Counted from the first letter of the stretch, positions 18,478-28,285 are shown. The stretch is 64,000 bases of DNA from Bacillota bacterium (GCA_023394955.1 JAEWZY010000041.1:81244-145243); one strand, 5' to 3'. The notes: generated from the sequence alone by a model not told the origin. A program made the numbers and translations.

Positions 18478-18500
18478 ATTAATTAATTAACTTAATTAAT
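18478..18500. promoter_or_regulatory. Putative ROK operator, site 1
   Basis: Contains the perfect palindrome ATTAATTAACTTAATTAAT (9-1-9). It lies just downstream of the -10 box at 18512-18517, where a bound repressor would block initiation. A near copy is at 17563-17585. Confidence 0.55.
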
Positions 18501-18511
18501 GCTTTTGCTAT

Positions 18512-18540
18512 ATTTTAATTCCTTTTTCATCAAAAGTCAA
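18512..18540 (-). promoter_or_regulatory. Sigma-A type promoter of operon 1
   Basis: Read on the minus strand: TTGACT, 17 bases, TAAAAT, with the first gene start about 65 bases further on. The rest of the 340-base gap (18448-18787) holds the operator, this promoter and the terminator of operon 2. Confidence 0.6.
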
Positions 18541-18686
18541 CCCAATAAGTGAAAAAAAAATAAAGATCAGGATCAATTGCCAAAATTCAAGTACCGCTGG
18601 TAAATCGCCATGAACGTTCCGTTATAATATTAACTTAAATGGCATCCCTCTCATTACGGCAATAGTAAACGTCATGCAAATGGATG

Positions 18687-18737
18687 ATAAAAAAGCCCAA
18701 ACCATCCGATAAAAGAGGCCATCGATTTGGTTTGGGC
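18687..18737 (-). terminator. Rho-independent terminator of operon 2
   Basis: A 10-bp stem GCCCAAACCA / TGGTTTGGGC, followed on the minus strand by a T6 run. It lies 51 bases past the Spo0E-like stop and separates operon 2 from operon 1. Confidence 0.85.
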
Positions 18738-18787
18738 ACAATCCCTTATTCTGTTAACCATATTCTTACTTTGATATAAAAACGCTA

Positions 18788-18958
18788 TTAATCGGCTAAG
18801 TTCCGTAACAGCCGGTCATGCTCATTTAACAACCGATCAATACGGCTTGAAAGCGCTAATACATCTTCATCGGTTTTCTGCCTTGTTTCCCATAAATCGT
18901 TAAGTTGTTGTTTCAAATCTTCTATTTTTTGAATCACTCTATTCAAGCGGTCGACCAT
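18788..18958 (-). CDS. Spo0E-like aspartyl-phosphate phosphatase, copy 2
   Basis: A 56-residue protein matching copy 1 in length and pattern: VIQKIEDLKQQLNDLWE, turn, LSSRIDRLLNEHDRLL. The ATG giving MVDRLNRV was preferred over an upstream TTG because it gives exactly the length of copy 1 and avoids starting next to the kinase stop. It is the last gene of operon 2, 29 bases after the PfkB gene and just before a clear terminator. Expected role by family: dephosphorylation of Spo0A~P. Confidence 0.75.
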   Translation of the reverse strand: MVDRLNRVIQKIEDLKQQLNDLWETRQKTDEDVLALSSRIDRLLNEHDRLLRNLAD

Positions 18959-18987
18959 TTCAACACACCCAACTTGTTTAATTAAAT

Positions 18988-19926
18988 TCAATTCAAATTT
19001 ATCTTTTCATAACTAATTTGTTTATAGAACTTTTCAACCAATTCTTTTGAAACCATCCCTGTTTCAAAAAATTGAGTATTGGCTATCCCGCAAGCCATAG
19101 CCATTTTGATCACTTCAATCCCACCGAATCCTCTTTGCAAAGCAACCGCGCAACCGGCCACAAACGCATCTCCCGAACCTACCGTATTAACCACTTTTAC
19201 CTTTGGCCCGCTAAACTTATAGACCCCATCTTCCATGGCAACCAGGCAACCATCCTTACCCAAAGACAAACATGGTAAACAAATTCCCGATTTTTTTAAA
19301 TTCGCGACCGCTATTGCTTGTCTTGTAATGTCGGGAATTTTTTCACCCAACAAACCTTCCAGCTCGTCCAAATTAGGTTTGACCATAAAAGGGAGTGACC
19401 CGATTGAACTTTTCAGCGGTTGCCCGCTGGTATCCAGGATAAACTTCTTTTGATGATTTTTAGCTATTTCCACCAAGGTTTTATAAATGTCCTCAGGCAA
19501 ACCAGCCGGTAAGCTTCCTGATGCCGTAATGATCTCCGCCTTGGAAACTAACTTTTCATAAAGACTTATAAAGGATCCCGATTCCGATGGTTCGATGAAA
19601 GGTCCCGATTCTAATATTTCAGTTGATGTGTTATGGTTTCGATCCATAACGGCAAGACAAATCCGGGTTTCTTTTCCGATTTCCAGAAAGCGATTGTCGA
19701 TCCCCTCCGCTTGAATTTTTTGAAGAATGAATCGGCCATTATTGCCACCGATAAATCCGGTCACTGTCACAGCCTCTCCCAATAGGCGAGCGACCCGGGC
19801 GACATTCAGTCCTTTTCCCCCGGCCGTACTGGTCATCGCTTTCGGCCGAAACACTTGACCAACAGTAAAATCATCGATTTCATATACTTTATCAATAGCA
19901 GGATTTAAGGTAATAGCAAGAATCAT
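18988..19926 (-). CDS. PfkB-family 1-phosphofructokinase / tagatose-6-phosphate kinase-like
   Basis: A 312-residue ribokinase-fold kinase. TLNPAIDKVYEID and GGKGLNVARVARLLG at the N-terminus are typical of FruK/LacC, and NTVGSGDAFVAGCAVAL near 250 is the ATP/anion-hole motif. These enzymes phosphorylate a ketose monophosphate to a bisphosphate. The class II aldolase is the gene before it, so a phosphorylate-then-cleave step is likely. Operon 1 lacks a PfkB gene and has a TIM-like gene instead. Confidence 0.9.
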   Translation of the reverse strand: MILAITLNPAIDKVYEIDDFTVGQVFRPKAMTSTAGGKGLNVARVARLLGEAVTVTGFIGGNNGRFILQKIQAEGIDNRFLEIGKETRICLAVMDRNHNTSTEILESGPFIEPSESGSFISLYEKLVSKAEIITASGSLPAGLPEDIYKTLVEIAKNHQKKFILDTSGQPLKSSIGSLPFMVKPNLDELEGLLGEKIPDITRQAIAVANLKKSGICLPCLSLGKDGCLVAMEDGVYKFSGPKVKVVNTVGSGDAFVAGCAVALQRGFGGIEVIKMAMACGIANTQFFETGMVSKELVEKFYKQISYEKINLN

Positions 19927-19936
19927 GGTTTCACCT

Positions 19937-20797
19937 TTATTCCTTTATCAGGCCATTTGACCCGCAAAGCCGGATTTTTCCCCGGACCACTTCTTTAACT
20001 GCTTTTTTGGCGGATCCCATATAATTTCGGGGATCGTTTTCGTGGGGATTTTCGGAAAAACATTTTTGAATCGCCCGGACCATTGGAATTTTTAATTCAG
20101 TGGCGATGTTTATTTTACAAATGCCTCTCCGAATCGCCTCCCGAACAGCTTCGTCGGGTACTCCCGAGGCCCCGTGAAGTACCAAGGGGATACTTATCAA
20201 CTTATGAATCGCTGAAAGCCTTTCGAAATCAAGCTCAGGTTGGCCTTTATATTCTCCGTGAGCGGTACCGATAGCTATCGCCAGTATGTCGATTCCGGTC
20301 GCCTCCACAAAATCCAGGGCTTCTTCGGGCACGGTAAAAGTAGCTTCCCGTTCATTGATTGATAACTCATCTTCAGTCCCGCCGATTTTACCAAGTTCGC
20401 CTTCTACAGTTACGCCGACACAATGCGCTACTTCGACCACCTTTTTAACGAGCTTTACATTCTCCTCATATGGCAATTTGGAACCGTCAATCATTACCGA
20501 GGAATAGCCATGGCGAATACACTCGATGATGGTCTCGAACGAGCTACAGTGATCGACATGCAAAGCAATGGGGATCCGATAAAGCTCGGCGGCGATTTTG
20601 ACGTTGGCGGCTATGTATGGAACTCCCGCATGTTTTAACGTGCCCGGCGTTGTTTGAATAATCACCGGCGAACGTTCTTCAGCCGCCGCCTCAGCCACGG
20701 CTTGGATCGTCTCCATGTTATGAACGTTAAAAGCCGGAATGGCGATTTGCTTTGCTTGGGCCATTGTGATCATTGAAATAGAATTAGTTAATGGCAT
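19937..20797 (-). CDS. Class II fructose/tagatose-bisphosphate aldolase family protein
   Basis: A 286-residue paralogue of the operon 1 aldolase. Zinc ligand region ALHVDHCSSFE near 80, EGELGKIGGTEDE near 135, and VLHGASGVPDE near 205 followed by KINIATELK. It starts 7 bases after the dehydrogenase stop, with GAAAGG as ribosome site. Substrate is likely a ketose bisphosphate produced by the PfkB kinase. Confidence 0.9.
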   Translation of the reverse strand: MPLTNSISMITMAQAKQIAIPAFNVHNMETIQAVAEAAAEERSPVIIQTTPGTLKHAGVPYIAANVKIAAELYRIPIALHVDHCSSFETIIECIRHGYSSVMIDGSKLPYEENVKLVKKVVEVAHCVGVTVEGELGKIGGTEDELSINEREATFTVPEEALDFVEATGIDILAIAIGTAHGEYKGQPELDFERLSAIHKLISIPLVLHGASGVPDEAVREAIRRGICKINIATELKIPMVRAIQKCFSENPHENDPRNYMGSAKKAVKEVVRGKIRLCGSNGLIKE

Positions 20798-20803
20798 CTT
20801 CTT

Positions 20804-21844
20804 TTAACCTTTCAATAAGATTTTTCCTTTTACCTTACCGGCGATGGCCAAATCTTTTACGGCGCTCTCAATTTCCGATAAAGGGATAATCCGATCGATC
20901 AACCGGTCGATGCTGACTAAACTTTTACTAAGATAATAACCGGCAAGTTCCCACTCTTCCCCCGGAAAAGGAGGCGAATAGGACATCCATGAACCTTGAA
21001 GCGTAAGTTCTTTACGGTTAATCTGTTCAAATTCCTGCGGCGACAAGGTTAGATTCGAAGTAGGCGTACTAATAAACATTACTTTTCCTTTATTTTCCGC
21101 AATCTCCAAACATAACTTTTGAGTAAATTGCACACCAGCGGTATCGATTACTATTTCAAAACCACGGCCTTTGGTCTCGTTTAATACTGTTTCCCGAAAA
21201 CCTTCATTACCGGTATTTAAGCAACTATCCGCTCCATATTCTTTTGCGGTCGCCAGCCGTTCATCATCAATGTCAAAGACCGTGATTCGCTTGGCTCCTA
21301 AATTTCGAGCACATTGCAAAGTTAGTAAACCGATGGTGCCCATTCCAATAATAGCTACCTCCACTCCACCTTTAAAATCCATTAAAAATAAACCATGTAA
21401 TGCTACAGTCAATGGTTCGAAAAATACCCCTTGTTCAAAAGTGGCTCCCGGTGGAAGTTTAACTCCGTTTTTTTCAGGGATCTTTACCAACTGAGCCCAA
21501 CTGCCATTTTCTCTTGAACCGATAAAAGAATAATTCTTGCATTGGGCATAATCGCCCTGAAGACAATCAACACAATGATGGCAAGGTAAAAGAGGCGCGC
21601 CGGTAACCCGGTCTCCGATTGATATCCTTTTTACCGACTTACCAATCTCAACGACCTCTCCGGAGAACTCGTGCCCTAAAATAATCGGATAATAATGAGC
21701 GCCTTTCCCCAAAACTCTAGGTATATCGGAACCGCAAATTCCGGAACGCTCAACTTTTATCAGAACTTCATCGTTGACTATCTTAGGTGTATCAACTGCT
21801 TCATAGCGAATATCTTGTTGTCCATATAATACTGCGGCTTTCAT
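20804..21844 (-). CDS. Zinc-dependent alcohol/polyol dehydrogenase (galactitol-1-P dehydrogenase-like)
   Basis: A 346-residue MDR dehydrogenase. SGICGSDIPRVLG with GHEFSGEVVEIG gives the catalytic zinc site, CHHCVDCLQGDYAQC the structural zinc, and GMGTIGLLTL the NAD site. The SDIPRVLGKGAHYYP stretch is like GatD-type polyol-phosphate dehydrogenases. Together with the kinases and aldolase it suggests a galactitol/tagatose-like route. Confidence 0.88.
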   Translation of the reverse strand: MKAAVLYGQQDIRYEAVDTPKIVNDEVLIKVERSGICGSDIPRVLGKGAHYYPIILGHEFSGEVVEIGKSVKRISIGDRVTGAPLLPCHHCVDCLQGDYAQCKNYSFIGSRENGSWAQLVKIPEKNGVKLPPGATFEQGVFFEPLTVALHGLFLMDFKGGVEVAIIGMGTIGLLTLQCARNLGAKRITVFDIDDERLATAKEYGADSCLNTGNEGFRETVLNETKGRGFEIVIDTAGVQFTQKLCLEIAENKGKVMFISTPTSNLTLSPQEFEQINRKELTLQGSWMSYSPPFPGEEWELAGYYLSKSLVSIDRLIDRIIPLSEIESAVKDLAIAGKVKGKILLKG

Positions 21845-21857
21845 ACGATTTCACCTT

Positions 21858-23387
21858 CTATAATTCAATTTTAGCGAGGGTTTCATAACAATCTTTGAGA
21901 TTTTCGTATAAATCAAGATAAAGTTGAAAGTACTTTCGGTATAATCGATGGCTTTCACCATTTGGCATATGTCGTCTGTGAATTCGCACCACCCGGGTGA
22001 CGGCTTCATTAAAGTCCTGGTAAACTCCGTTTCCTACTCCGGCAAGTATAGCTGCTCCCAAAGGCGTGGCATGATCGGAATAAGGAACATTGATAACCTT
22101 ACCCGTTATATCAGCTTTAATTTGAGTCCAAACATGACTGTTGGATGAACCGCCCACGCTATTTAACTCATTAACCGCCGCGTTAACTTCCAACGCGGTC
22201 ATTAAATTATGAAGCAAGGAAAATCCAACACCTTCCATTATTGACCGGATCAAGTGCGCTCTGGTTTTATGATATGAGAGTCCAAAAAACACTCCGCGCG
22301 CGTTACTATTCCATATCGGAGATCTTTCACCCAGCATATACGGGAGAAAGACTAAACCATCACTACCAGGACCTATTTGAGCCGCTTCATCGCTCAATAT
22401 CTCGAAGACGCTTTTCCCGTTTTCATCGGCAAGCTTTTGTTCAAAAGCGCCCAACTGATTGGCAAACCATTTAAGGGTTCCGCCGCCTCCGACGGTTCCG
22501 CCTTGCAAAAGCCATTTATCCGGTAATACGTGATATCCCAAAATCAGTTTAGGGTGTATTTTCGGCTCATCAAGCACCATGCTCATTCCGCCGGCTTGTC
22601 CGCCTTGTTCCTGAGTTTGTCCTGGATTAACCACCCCCGCGCCTAAAGTGGAACAAGCGGCGTCCAACCCTCCGGCTACAACCGGAATCCCCGAAACCAA
22701 TCCGGTTTCCGTCGCTGCATTGTCCGATACGAAACCCACATTTTCATGGCATTTTGATAGCGGAGGAATCAAATCCAGGGAAAGGCTCAGCGTTTCCGCA
22801 ACGGTCGAATTCCAAACGCCTTTCTTAATATCAAAGCAATGATACCCGTAACTTTGGGAATAATCCTGGGAAGCGATTCCGGTTAATTTATAGACAATAA
22901 ACGAGTTGCTTTGCAAAAAAAAATGAGTTTTTTTGAATATTTCGGGTTCTTCTTCCCTAAGCCACAATATTTTGGGAAGCACATAGGCGGGATCAACCGG
23001 ATTTCCATTAAGTTCAGTAAGAAAGTTCGCTCCGAATTCTTTTTTTAGGTACTCCGCTTGCCTAACGCTTCTCCTGTCAAGCCAGATCATCGCCGGAGAT
23101 AACGGTTGTCCAAATTTATCCATCGGCAAACAAGTCCAACCGTGACCGTCAACTCCAATACCGGCAATATTTTCGGGATTAATTGCAGTCATTGCTGTCA
23201 AATGTTTAATTCCCCGACATACAGCCCGCCACCACTCATTGGCGTCCTGTTCAACCCGACCCGGACCAGGATAGAAGGTTTGATATGTTTCAGTTATCCA
23301 TCGGATAACATGCCCTTCAAAATCAAAGATCGTAATTTTACATCCGGATGTCCCAATATCAATACCCAATAAGAATTCTTTACCCAT
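21858..23387 (-). CDS. FGGY-family carbohydrate kinase (xylulokinase-like)
   Basis: A 509-residue kinase with GIDIGTSGCK at the N-terminus, GVDGHGWTCLPMD near 82, MIWLDRRSVRQAEYL near 105 and VGGSSNSHVWTQIKADITG in the C-terminal domain. GAAGAGG precedes the ATG. It is closer to XylB than the operon 1 kinase appears to be. Its gene follows the permeases and is followed by the dehydrogenase. Confidence 0.9.
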   Translation of the reverse strand: MGKEFLLGIDIGTSGCKITIFDFEGHVIRWITETYQTFYPGPGRVEQDANEWWRAVCRGIKHLTAMTAINPENIAGIGVDGHGWTCLPMDKFGQPLSPAMIWLDRRSVRQAEYLKKEFGANFLTELNGNPVDPAYVLPKILWLREEEPEIFKKTHFFLQSNSFIVYKLTGIASQDYSQSYGYHCFDIKKGVWNSTVAETLSLSLDLIPPLSKCHENVGFVSDNAATETGLVSGIPVVAGGLDAACSTLGAGVVNPGQTQEQGGQAGGMSMVLDEPKIHPKLILGYHVLPDKWLLQGGTVGGGGTLKWFANQLGAFEQKLADENGKSVFEILSDEAAQIGPGSDGLVFLPYMLGERSPIWNSNARGVFFGLSYHKTRAHLIRSIMEGVGFSLLHNLMTALEVNAAVNELNSVGGSSNSHVWTQIKADITGKVINVPYSDHATPLGAAILAGVGNGVYQDFNEAVTRVVRIHRRHMPNGESHRLYRKYFQLYLDLYENLKDCYETLAKIEL

Positions 23388-23435
23388 ATTTACCTCTTCA
23401 CTAATAACAGGATCTCACTATCCGATAACCAAAAA

Positions 23436-24269
23436 TCATTCTTTAACTCCACCCATGGTTAAACCGGAGATAAATTGTTTTTGAATCATCAATACCAAGA
23501 CAATAATAGGTAAAGTTATTAAAGTCGCCGCGGCATACAAACCGCCGAAGTTTATTTCTTCATAAGCCATGAATTGAAAGACAATCACGGGTAACGTATT
23601 AGTTTTGGCCCCCGATAGAATTAGAGCGAATAAAAAATGGTTCCACGAAAAAATAAAGGCCAAAATAGAAGCGGTAGCGATTCCCGGTCTACATAACGGC
23701 ACCGCGATGCGATAAAATGACATCCAGACATTACAACCATCGATTCTAGCCGCTTCTTCCAGTTCATTGGGGATATCTTCGAAAAATCCAATCATAATCC
23801 AGATTATCATCGGTAGGGTCAATACCAAATGACTGATAATCAAGCCGATATAAGTATCGATTATGCCTATTTTTCGATATATGATAAACCAAGGGATTAG
23901 AAAACTGATACCGGGTATCATTCTGCTGATGAGAATCCCAAAAGAAACCTTTTTAAACTTGTAACGGGCAATACTATATGCGGCAGGCAGCCCAAGCAAT
24001 AATCCAGTTGCGACCGACATAAAACTGACAATAAAGCTATTTGTCAGGCGAGATGAAAAAGCCGTTTCCAAAAAAACGTTTTTGTAATTGTCGATCGTAA
24101 AGTTGCTAAGCAAACGGGGAGGCAAATTCATGAGCTCAACATTGGGTTTGAAAGAACAAAAAACCATCCATAAAAACGGAAAACAAAACATTAAAACTAT
24201 TGAAATAACGCCAGTATAAAAAAGAATACTTTTCAAACGATTTAAAACTAACCGCCTTCGACTATCCAT
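23436..24269 (-). CDS. Carbohydrate ABC transporter permease (MalG type)
   Basis: A 277-residue permease with coupling loop LEEAARIDGCNVWMSFYRI and PLCRPGI. Its ATG overlaps the stop of the upstream permease (TAATG). No ATPase gene accompanies the pair. Confidence 0.93.
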   Translation of the reverse strand: MDSRRRLVLNRLKSILFYTGVISIVLMFCFPFLWMVFCSFKPNVELMNLPPRLLSNFTIDNYKNVFLETAFSSRLTNSFIVSFMSVATGLLLGLPAAYSIARYKFKKVSFGILISRMIPGISFLIPWFIIYRKIGIIDTYIGLIISHLVLTLPMIIWIMIGFFEDIPNELEEAARIDGCNVWMSFYRIAVPLCRPGIATASILAFIFSWNHFLFALILSGAKTNTLPVIVFQFMAYEEINFGGLYAAATLITLPIIVLVLMIQKQFISGLTMGGVKE

Positions 24270-25174
24270 TATGCGCTCCTCCTTACTTTACTGAGAAGTA
24301 AGTTAACAGCTAGAATAATCAGAAACATAATAACAATCAACGAACTGGCATATCCGATCCGAAAATACCGGAACGCATTGTCGAAAACATATAAATTTAA
24401 AATTTGGGTGGCCGTACCGGGACCTCCTTGGGTTGTTACATAAATCATATCAAACTGTTTTAAGGAATCCATAACCCTGAGCATCGCCGCTACGACGATC
24501 GATGGTTTGATTAAAGGTAAAGTAATCTGGGTAAATATTTTCCACGAGGAAGCTCCGTCAATTTTTGCAGCTTCATAAAGCGCATCCGGTATAGTCGCCA
24601 TTCCGGCCATTGCGATCAGCATTACCAAAGGGGTCCATTGCCATACATCGATCGCGATTAATGTCGGAAGGGCCAATACTGGGTCGCTAAGCCAAGTGGG
24701 AGGAGTCCAGCTTAGGAGAGCTAGAAAATAATTAATAATCCCTAAGGTAGGGTCAAGCATTAATCTCCACACCAGCGATATTGCCACCGGGGTACTGGCA
24801 ATCGGTAAAATCAATAAAGTTCTTACTATGGCTTTACCTTTAAAAGGACGGTTTAAAAATTGGGCTAAACATACCCCAAATACTAATTGTAATGCAATAC
24901 CCAAGAAGGTAAAGATGGCTGTGGTTTTTAAGGATTGATAAAAACGGATTTCAGTAAAAATCTTAACAAAATTATTAAAGCCGATCCACTTGGGGCCACT
25001 TATGGAAGAGGCAAACCAGTCATGAAAGCTTAAAAATAACGTATATAAAACAGGACCAACCAGAATTAGAACAATGGCAAGAAGGGCCGGAAGGACCATT
25101 ATCAAACCAAATCGTTTATTAAGTATAATTTTAGCCCGATCCGAAATTGTAAAAAAATTCTTTTTTACCTCCAT
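24269..25174 (-). CDS. Carbohydrate ABC transporter permease (MalF type)
   Basis: A 301-residue permease with loop LYEAAKIDGASSWKIFTQI. Partner of the MalG-type protein that follows and of the binding protein before it. Confidence 0.93.
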   Translation of the reverse strand: MEVKKNFFTISDRAKIILNKRFGLIMVLPALLAIVLILVGPVLYTLFLSFHDWFASSISGPKWIGFNNFVKIFTEIRFYQSLKTTAIFTFLGIALQLVFGVCLAQFLNRPFKGKAIVRTLLILPIASTPVAISLVWRLMLDPTLGIINYFLALLSWTPPTWLSDPVLALPTLIAIDVWQWTPLVMLIAMAGMATIPDALYEAAKIDGASSWKIFTQITLPLIKPSIVVAAMLRVMDSLKQFDMIYVTTQGGPGTATQILNLYVFDNAFRYFRIGYASSLIVIMFLIILAVNLLLSKVRRSA

Positions 25175-25238
25175 AAGTATCCCCTTTCCAAGAGCGGTTA
25201 TTACCTGCCAACATTACTTGCGGGCAGTTGCTTTTTAT

Positions 25239-25263
25239 GCAAGGAGACTATAAGCCTCCTTGC
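25239..25263 (-). terminator. Stem-loop between binding-protein and permease genes
   Basis: Perfect 8-bp stem GCAAGGAG / CTCCTTGC with a 9-base loop, 23 bases past the binding-protein stop. It has no T tract on the minus strand, so it is more likely an mRNA-stabilising hairpin than a full terminator. Confidence 0.55.
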
Positions 25264-25286
25264 CCAATCATCAATTATTTTTTTAA

Positions 25287-26588
25287 TTATTCAGTGGCAT
25301 CCATAATGTTTTTCATTTCTTTAGCAGCTCTATCAAGGGCTGATTTAGCATCATCCCGGCCTAAAATAGTATTAACGATGGCTTCGCCGATTACATCTTC
25401 GATTTCACTAACTGCTACAACCGGCGGATGCAAGATTGGTCTGGCAACAGCGAAAGATTCATTTACGGCTTTCAACCATTCCGGATTGGTGTTTTTCTTG
25501 AATTCCGGCAAATTCCAGGCAGAGGTCCTGGCGCTGGGGGTGTTCTTTAATTGGGCATAATGTTGCATCTCTTTGCTGGTCGCCCACTGCACAAAATACC
25601 ATGCCGGACCTTTTTTCTTACTCAGGTTTGAAATCGCCAGATTCCAAGACCAGAGGTCGGCAACCGGTCCGCCGGGCCCATCCGGCATTTTAGCAAAAGA
25701 TACAGTCTCGGAGATTTTTGAACTTTTAGGATCGACCAAGGCGCCCAGCCAAGCGCTAGCGTCAATAGCCTGCACCGCTTTTCCTTGTTGTAGCAATGAT
25801 TGAACATCGTACCAATCATTTGAAGCCGCGCCCGGATTAGCATAATTCTTCATAAGGTCCGCATAAAACTCTAAAGCCTTTATGGCTTGAGGACTGTTAA
25901 TGGCGGGATTTCTCTTTTTATCCAACCATTGCCCGCCGAAAGCATGTAAAAACATTGACCAAGTGGCGACGGATTGAGTTCTTTTACCTCTCCCGACATA
26001 CCCATAGACGCCGTCTTGAGTCAATTTTTTAGAGTTTTCTCTTAGCTCTTCCATGGTTTTCGGGATATTTAAACCATATTGTTGATACAAATCTTTACGA
26101 TAAATCAGCAGCCAGGATACGGCATTTAAGGGAACAGCAATTCTTTTTCCGTTTACTATCTGGGCATTTGCCACTGATGGTATGAAATCATTAGGATCCC
26201 AACCCGGGTTGGTTAAGGATGATTTACTAATGTATTTATTCAGCGGTTCGTACCATCCCGCCTGAATGAACTTATGTCCTTCATAACACGATCCCGCGGT
26301 ATTAAACACATCCAAATCCCTGCTTCCACCGGTTAACTCAACGACAACTTTCTGCCGGAACTGGTCTTCCGGGTAAGTCTCCATCTTCACCTTAATTCCG
26401 GTTAATTTCTCAAATTCCGGCAACTTTTCCGCAATAAAATTATTATAATAAAATTTTAATCCGACAAATCTGATGCTTTGACCTTGATATTGGCGCCAAT
26501 TAAATGAATCTGCCAATGCCAAATTGGAAAGCATCATAAACAACATGCATATTGTGATCACTAAAAACATAATCCTAGGTTTTTTCAT
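25287..26588 (-). CDS. Extracellular sugar-binding protein of ABC transporter (family 1)
   Basis: A 433-residue secreted binding protein. The ATG giving MKKPRIMFLV was chosen over a GTG seven codons upstream because GGGGG lies 8 bases before it and a regular signal peptide (to about SNLALA-DS) then begins the protein. RDLDVFNTAGSCYEG near 100 and GKAVQAIDASAW near 270 fit SBP family 1. It is only distantly similar to the operon 1 binding protein, so the ligand may differ. Confidence 0.9.
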   Translation of the reverse strand: MKKPRIMFLVITICMLFMMLSNLALADSFNWRQYQGQSIRFVGLKFYYNNFIAEKLPEFEKLTGIKVKMETYPEDQFRQKVVVELTGGSRDLDVFNTAGSCYEGHKFIQAGWYEPLNKYISKSSLTNPGWDPNDFIPSVANAQIVNGKRIAVPLNAVSWLLIYRKDLYQQYGLNIPKTMEELRENSKKLTQDGVYGYVGRGKRTQSVATWSMFLHAFGGQWLDKKRNPAINSPQAIKALEFYADLMKNYANPGAASNDWYDVQSLLQQGKAVQAIDASAWLGALVDPKSSKISETVSFAKMPDGPGGPVADLWSWNLAISNLSKKKGPAWYFVQWATSKEMQHYAQLKNTPSARTSAWNLPEFKKNTNPEWLKAVNESFAVARPILHPPVVAVSEIEDVIGEAIVNTILGRDDAKSALDRAAKEMKNIMDATE

Positions 26589-26679
26589 TTGAATTTCCCC
26601 CTTTTTCACCTTTTACTTTTGTATGCAAATCAAATGTTTCTGATCACCCCCAGTAACGGTTATCAATTTGTAGTACTCC

Positions 26680-28167
26680 TCAATCTAAATCTTGGCAAAC
26701 TTTCAAACCATACCTTTCATACATCTCAAGTGGAGCATCAGTCTCTTTCATTAGTTTAACGAGCAGTTTTTGCATTCTCTGTACGACCATTTCATCTTCG
26801 ATGGGATTTAGTTGATCAGGATCATTTTGCAAGTCATATAGAAAGTCGCCCGTTTTATGCTGGATTGTCTCGTGGATTGGCCCTTTTGACTTTATTTTCA
26901 TTACCTTGCATCCTTTAGTAAACGAAAACGGTCCGGCAAGTTCAGTCGTTTTGAGCTCGTCGATTCCAAAGAATTTGCTCAAATGAGTAGGCATTAGCGT
27001 ATAATTATAGAGCCGTTCATCATCGGAATTGACGGGAGCCTTCATATAGACATATTTCCCATCGGTGCAATTTAAGTGACCGCCATGGAGTCCGAAAAGA
27101 GCGGCCTCTCTAATTTGTTTCCCGGTGACGAACGCATCCTTGATGCATTTTCCTTGTACATCTTGGGGTGCCTTTACTTCAAAGAAATCATAAATGGTTG
27201 GGACAAGATCAATTGTTTGCACCAGACTACCGCATCTGGAGCCTTTTATTTTACAGCGTGGGTCCCAGATAAAGAGCGGTGTATGCGCAATTTCATTATA
27301 AAGCGGCGGAACGTTCTTAGCCCACCAACCATGTTCACCCAAGAGGAAACCATGGTCGGTATTGATAATCAGCATTGTGTCATCCCACATCTGATGCTCG
27401 TCCATGACATCCAGAAGTTTTCCCAGGTATTCGTCACACATGCTTAACAAAGCGGCATATTCTTTTCTCACATGCTCAACCTGTTCCGACGTTTCCTCAA
27501 CCATTCGATAGGGAGGCCAATCAAAATGGGGACCATTATATTGATGTTGATAAAGGTCTTTATATTTTTGTTGGGTAAAAAACGGTTCATGCGGATCAAA
27601 ACACTCCACATGCAAAAACCATTTGTCTTCGCTTTGGTTTTTATTAATAAAATCAAGCGCCATCTTAAATGTCTTGGCTTGCGGCTGTTTATCTTCGGCA
27701 TCCAAATACTGACGGTTAACCCAGTCTTGCCGCCAAGACTCATTTTTTCTCCCAATAGCCAACTCATCGATGAATGGATCTTTCACTTCGCCTTTCCACG
27801 GATCTCCTTCCTGGCCCCGGGATATTTCCCATGTATTATACCTGGTATGATAGGTACACCCGCCGTCTTCCCAATAATGATAATGATCGCTAATTAGATG
27901 GGTATAGACCCCGTTTTTTTTCAATATCTCCGGAAGTGAATCATCAAACGGTTCAATCGGCCCCCAACTTCGATGCAGAAAGTTATATCTGCCGGTATGT
28001 AGTTCTCTTCTGGCCGGCATGCAAGGTAAACTACCCGCATAACATGAGTCGAATACTACCGAATTTTCCGCCAATCTTTGAAAATTTGGCGCATGCACCC
28101 AATCACAACCATATGGCGGAAGCATATGGCGATTTAACGAATCAAACATTAGCATTATTGCCTGCAT
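26680..28167 (-). CDS. Cytosolic sulfatase (S1 type), near-identical to the one at 14799
   Basis: A 495-residue sulfatase with C49-M-P-A-R and NTDHGFLLGEHGWW, and no signal peptide. Start ATG behind GGGAGG. It ends KVCQDLD where the paralogue ends RDDA, so divergence is concentrated at the C-terminus. Second gene of operon 2. The shared sulfatase suggests that both ABC operons act on molecules with the same sulfate ester. Confidence 0.9.
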   Translation of the reverse strand: MQAIMLMFDSLNRHMLPPYGCDWVHAPNFQRLAENSVVFDSCYAGSLPCMPARRELHTGRYNFLHRSWGPIEPFDDSLPEILKKNGVYTHLISDHYHYWEDGGCTYHTRYNTWEISRGQEGDPWKGEVKDPFIDELAIGRKNESWRQDWVNRQYLDAEDKQPQAKTFKMALDFINKNQSEDKWFLHVECFDPHEPFFTQQKYKDLYQHQYNGPHFDWPPYRMVEETSEQVEHVRKEYAALLSMCDEYLGKLLDVMDEHQMWDDTMLIINTDHGFLLGEHGWWAKNVPPLYNEIAHTPLFIWDPRCKIKGSRCGSLVQTIDLVPTIYDFFEVKAPQDVQGKCIKDAFVTGKQIREAALFGLHGGHLNCTDGKYVYMKAPVNSDDERLYNYTLMPTHLSKFFGIDELKTTELAGPFSFTKGCKVMKIKSKGPIHETIQHKTGDFLYDLQNDPDQLNPIEDEMVVQRMQKLLVKLMKETDAPLEMYERYGLKVCQDLD

Positions 28168-28285
28168 GAATTAAGCCTCCCACCTAATCGGATTTACACT
28201 TTCTTTTGAAACTGAAAATTAAAACCGCTTAATACTAATCTAAAATACGAAACCATAATTTAAATCTACCTTTTTATCTTTATCT

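Noticed and set aside
27472..27897. 141-codon open frame opposite the operon 2 sulfatase
   Set aside because: Antisense shadow of a clearly coding gene; no ribosome site.
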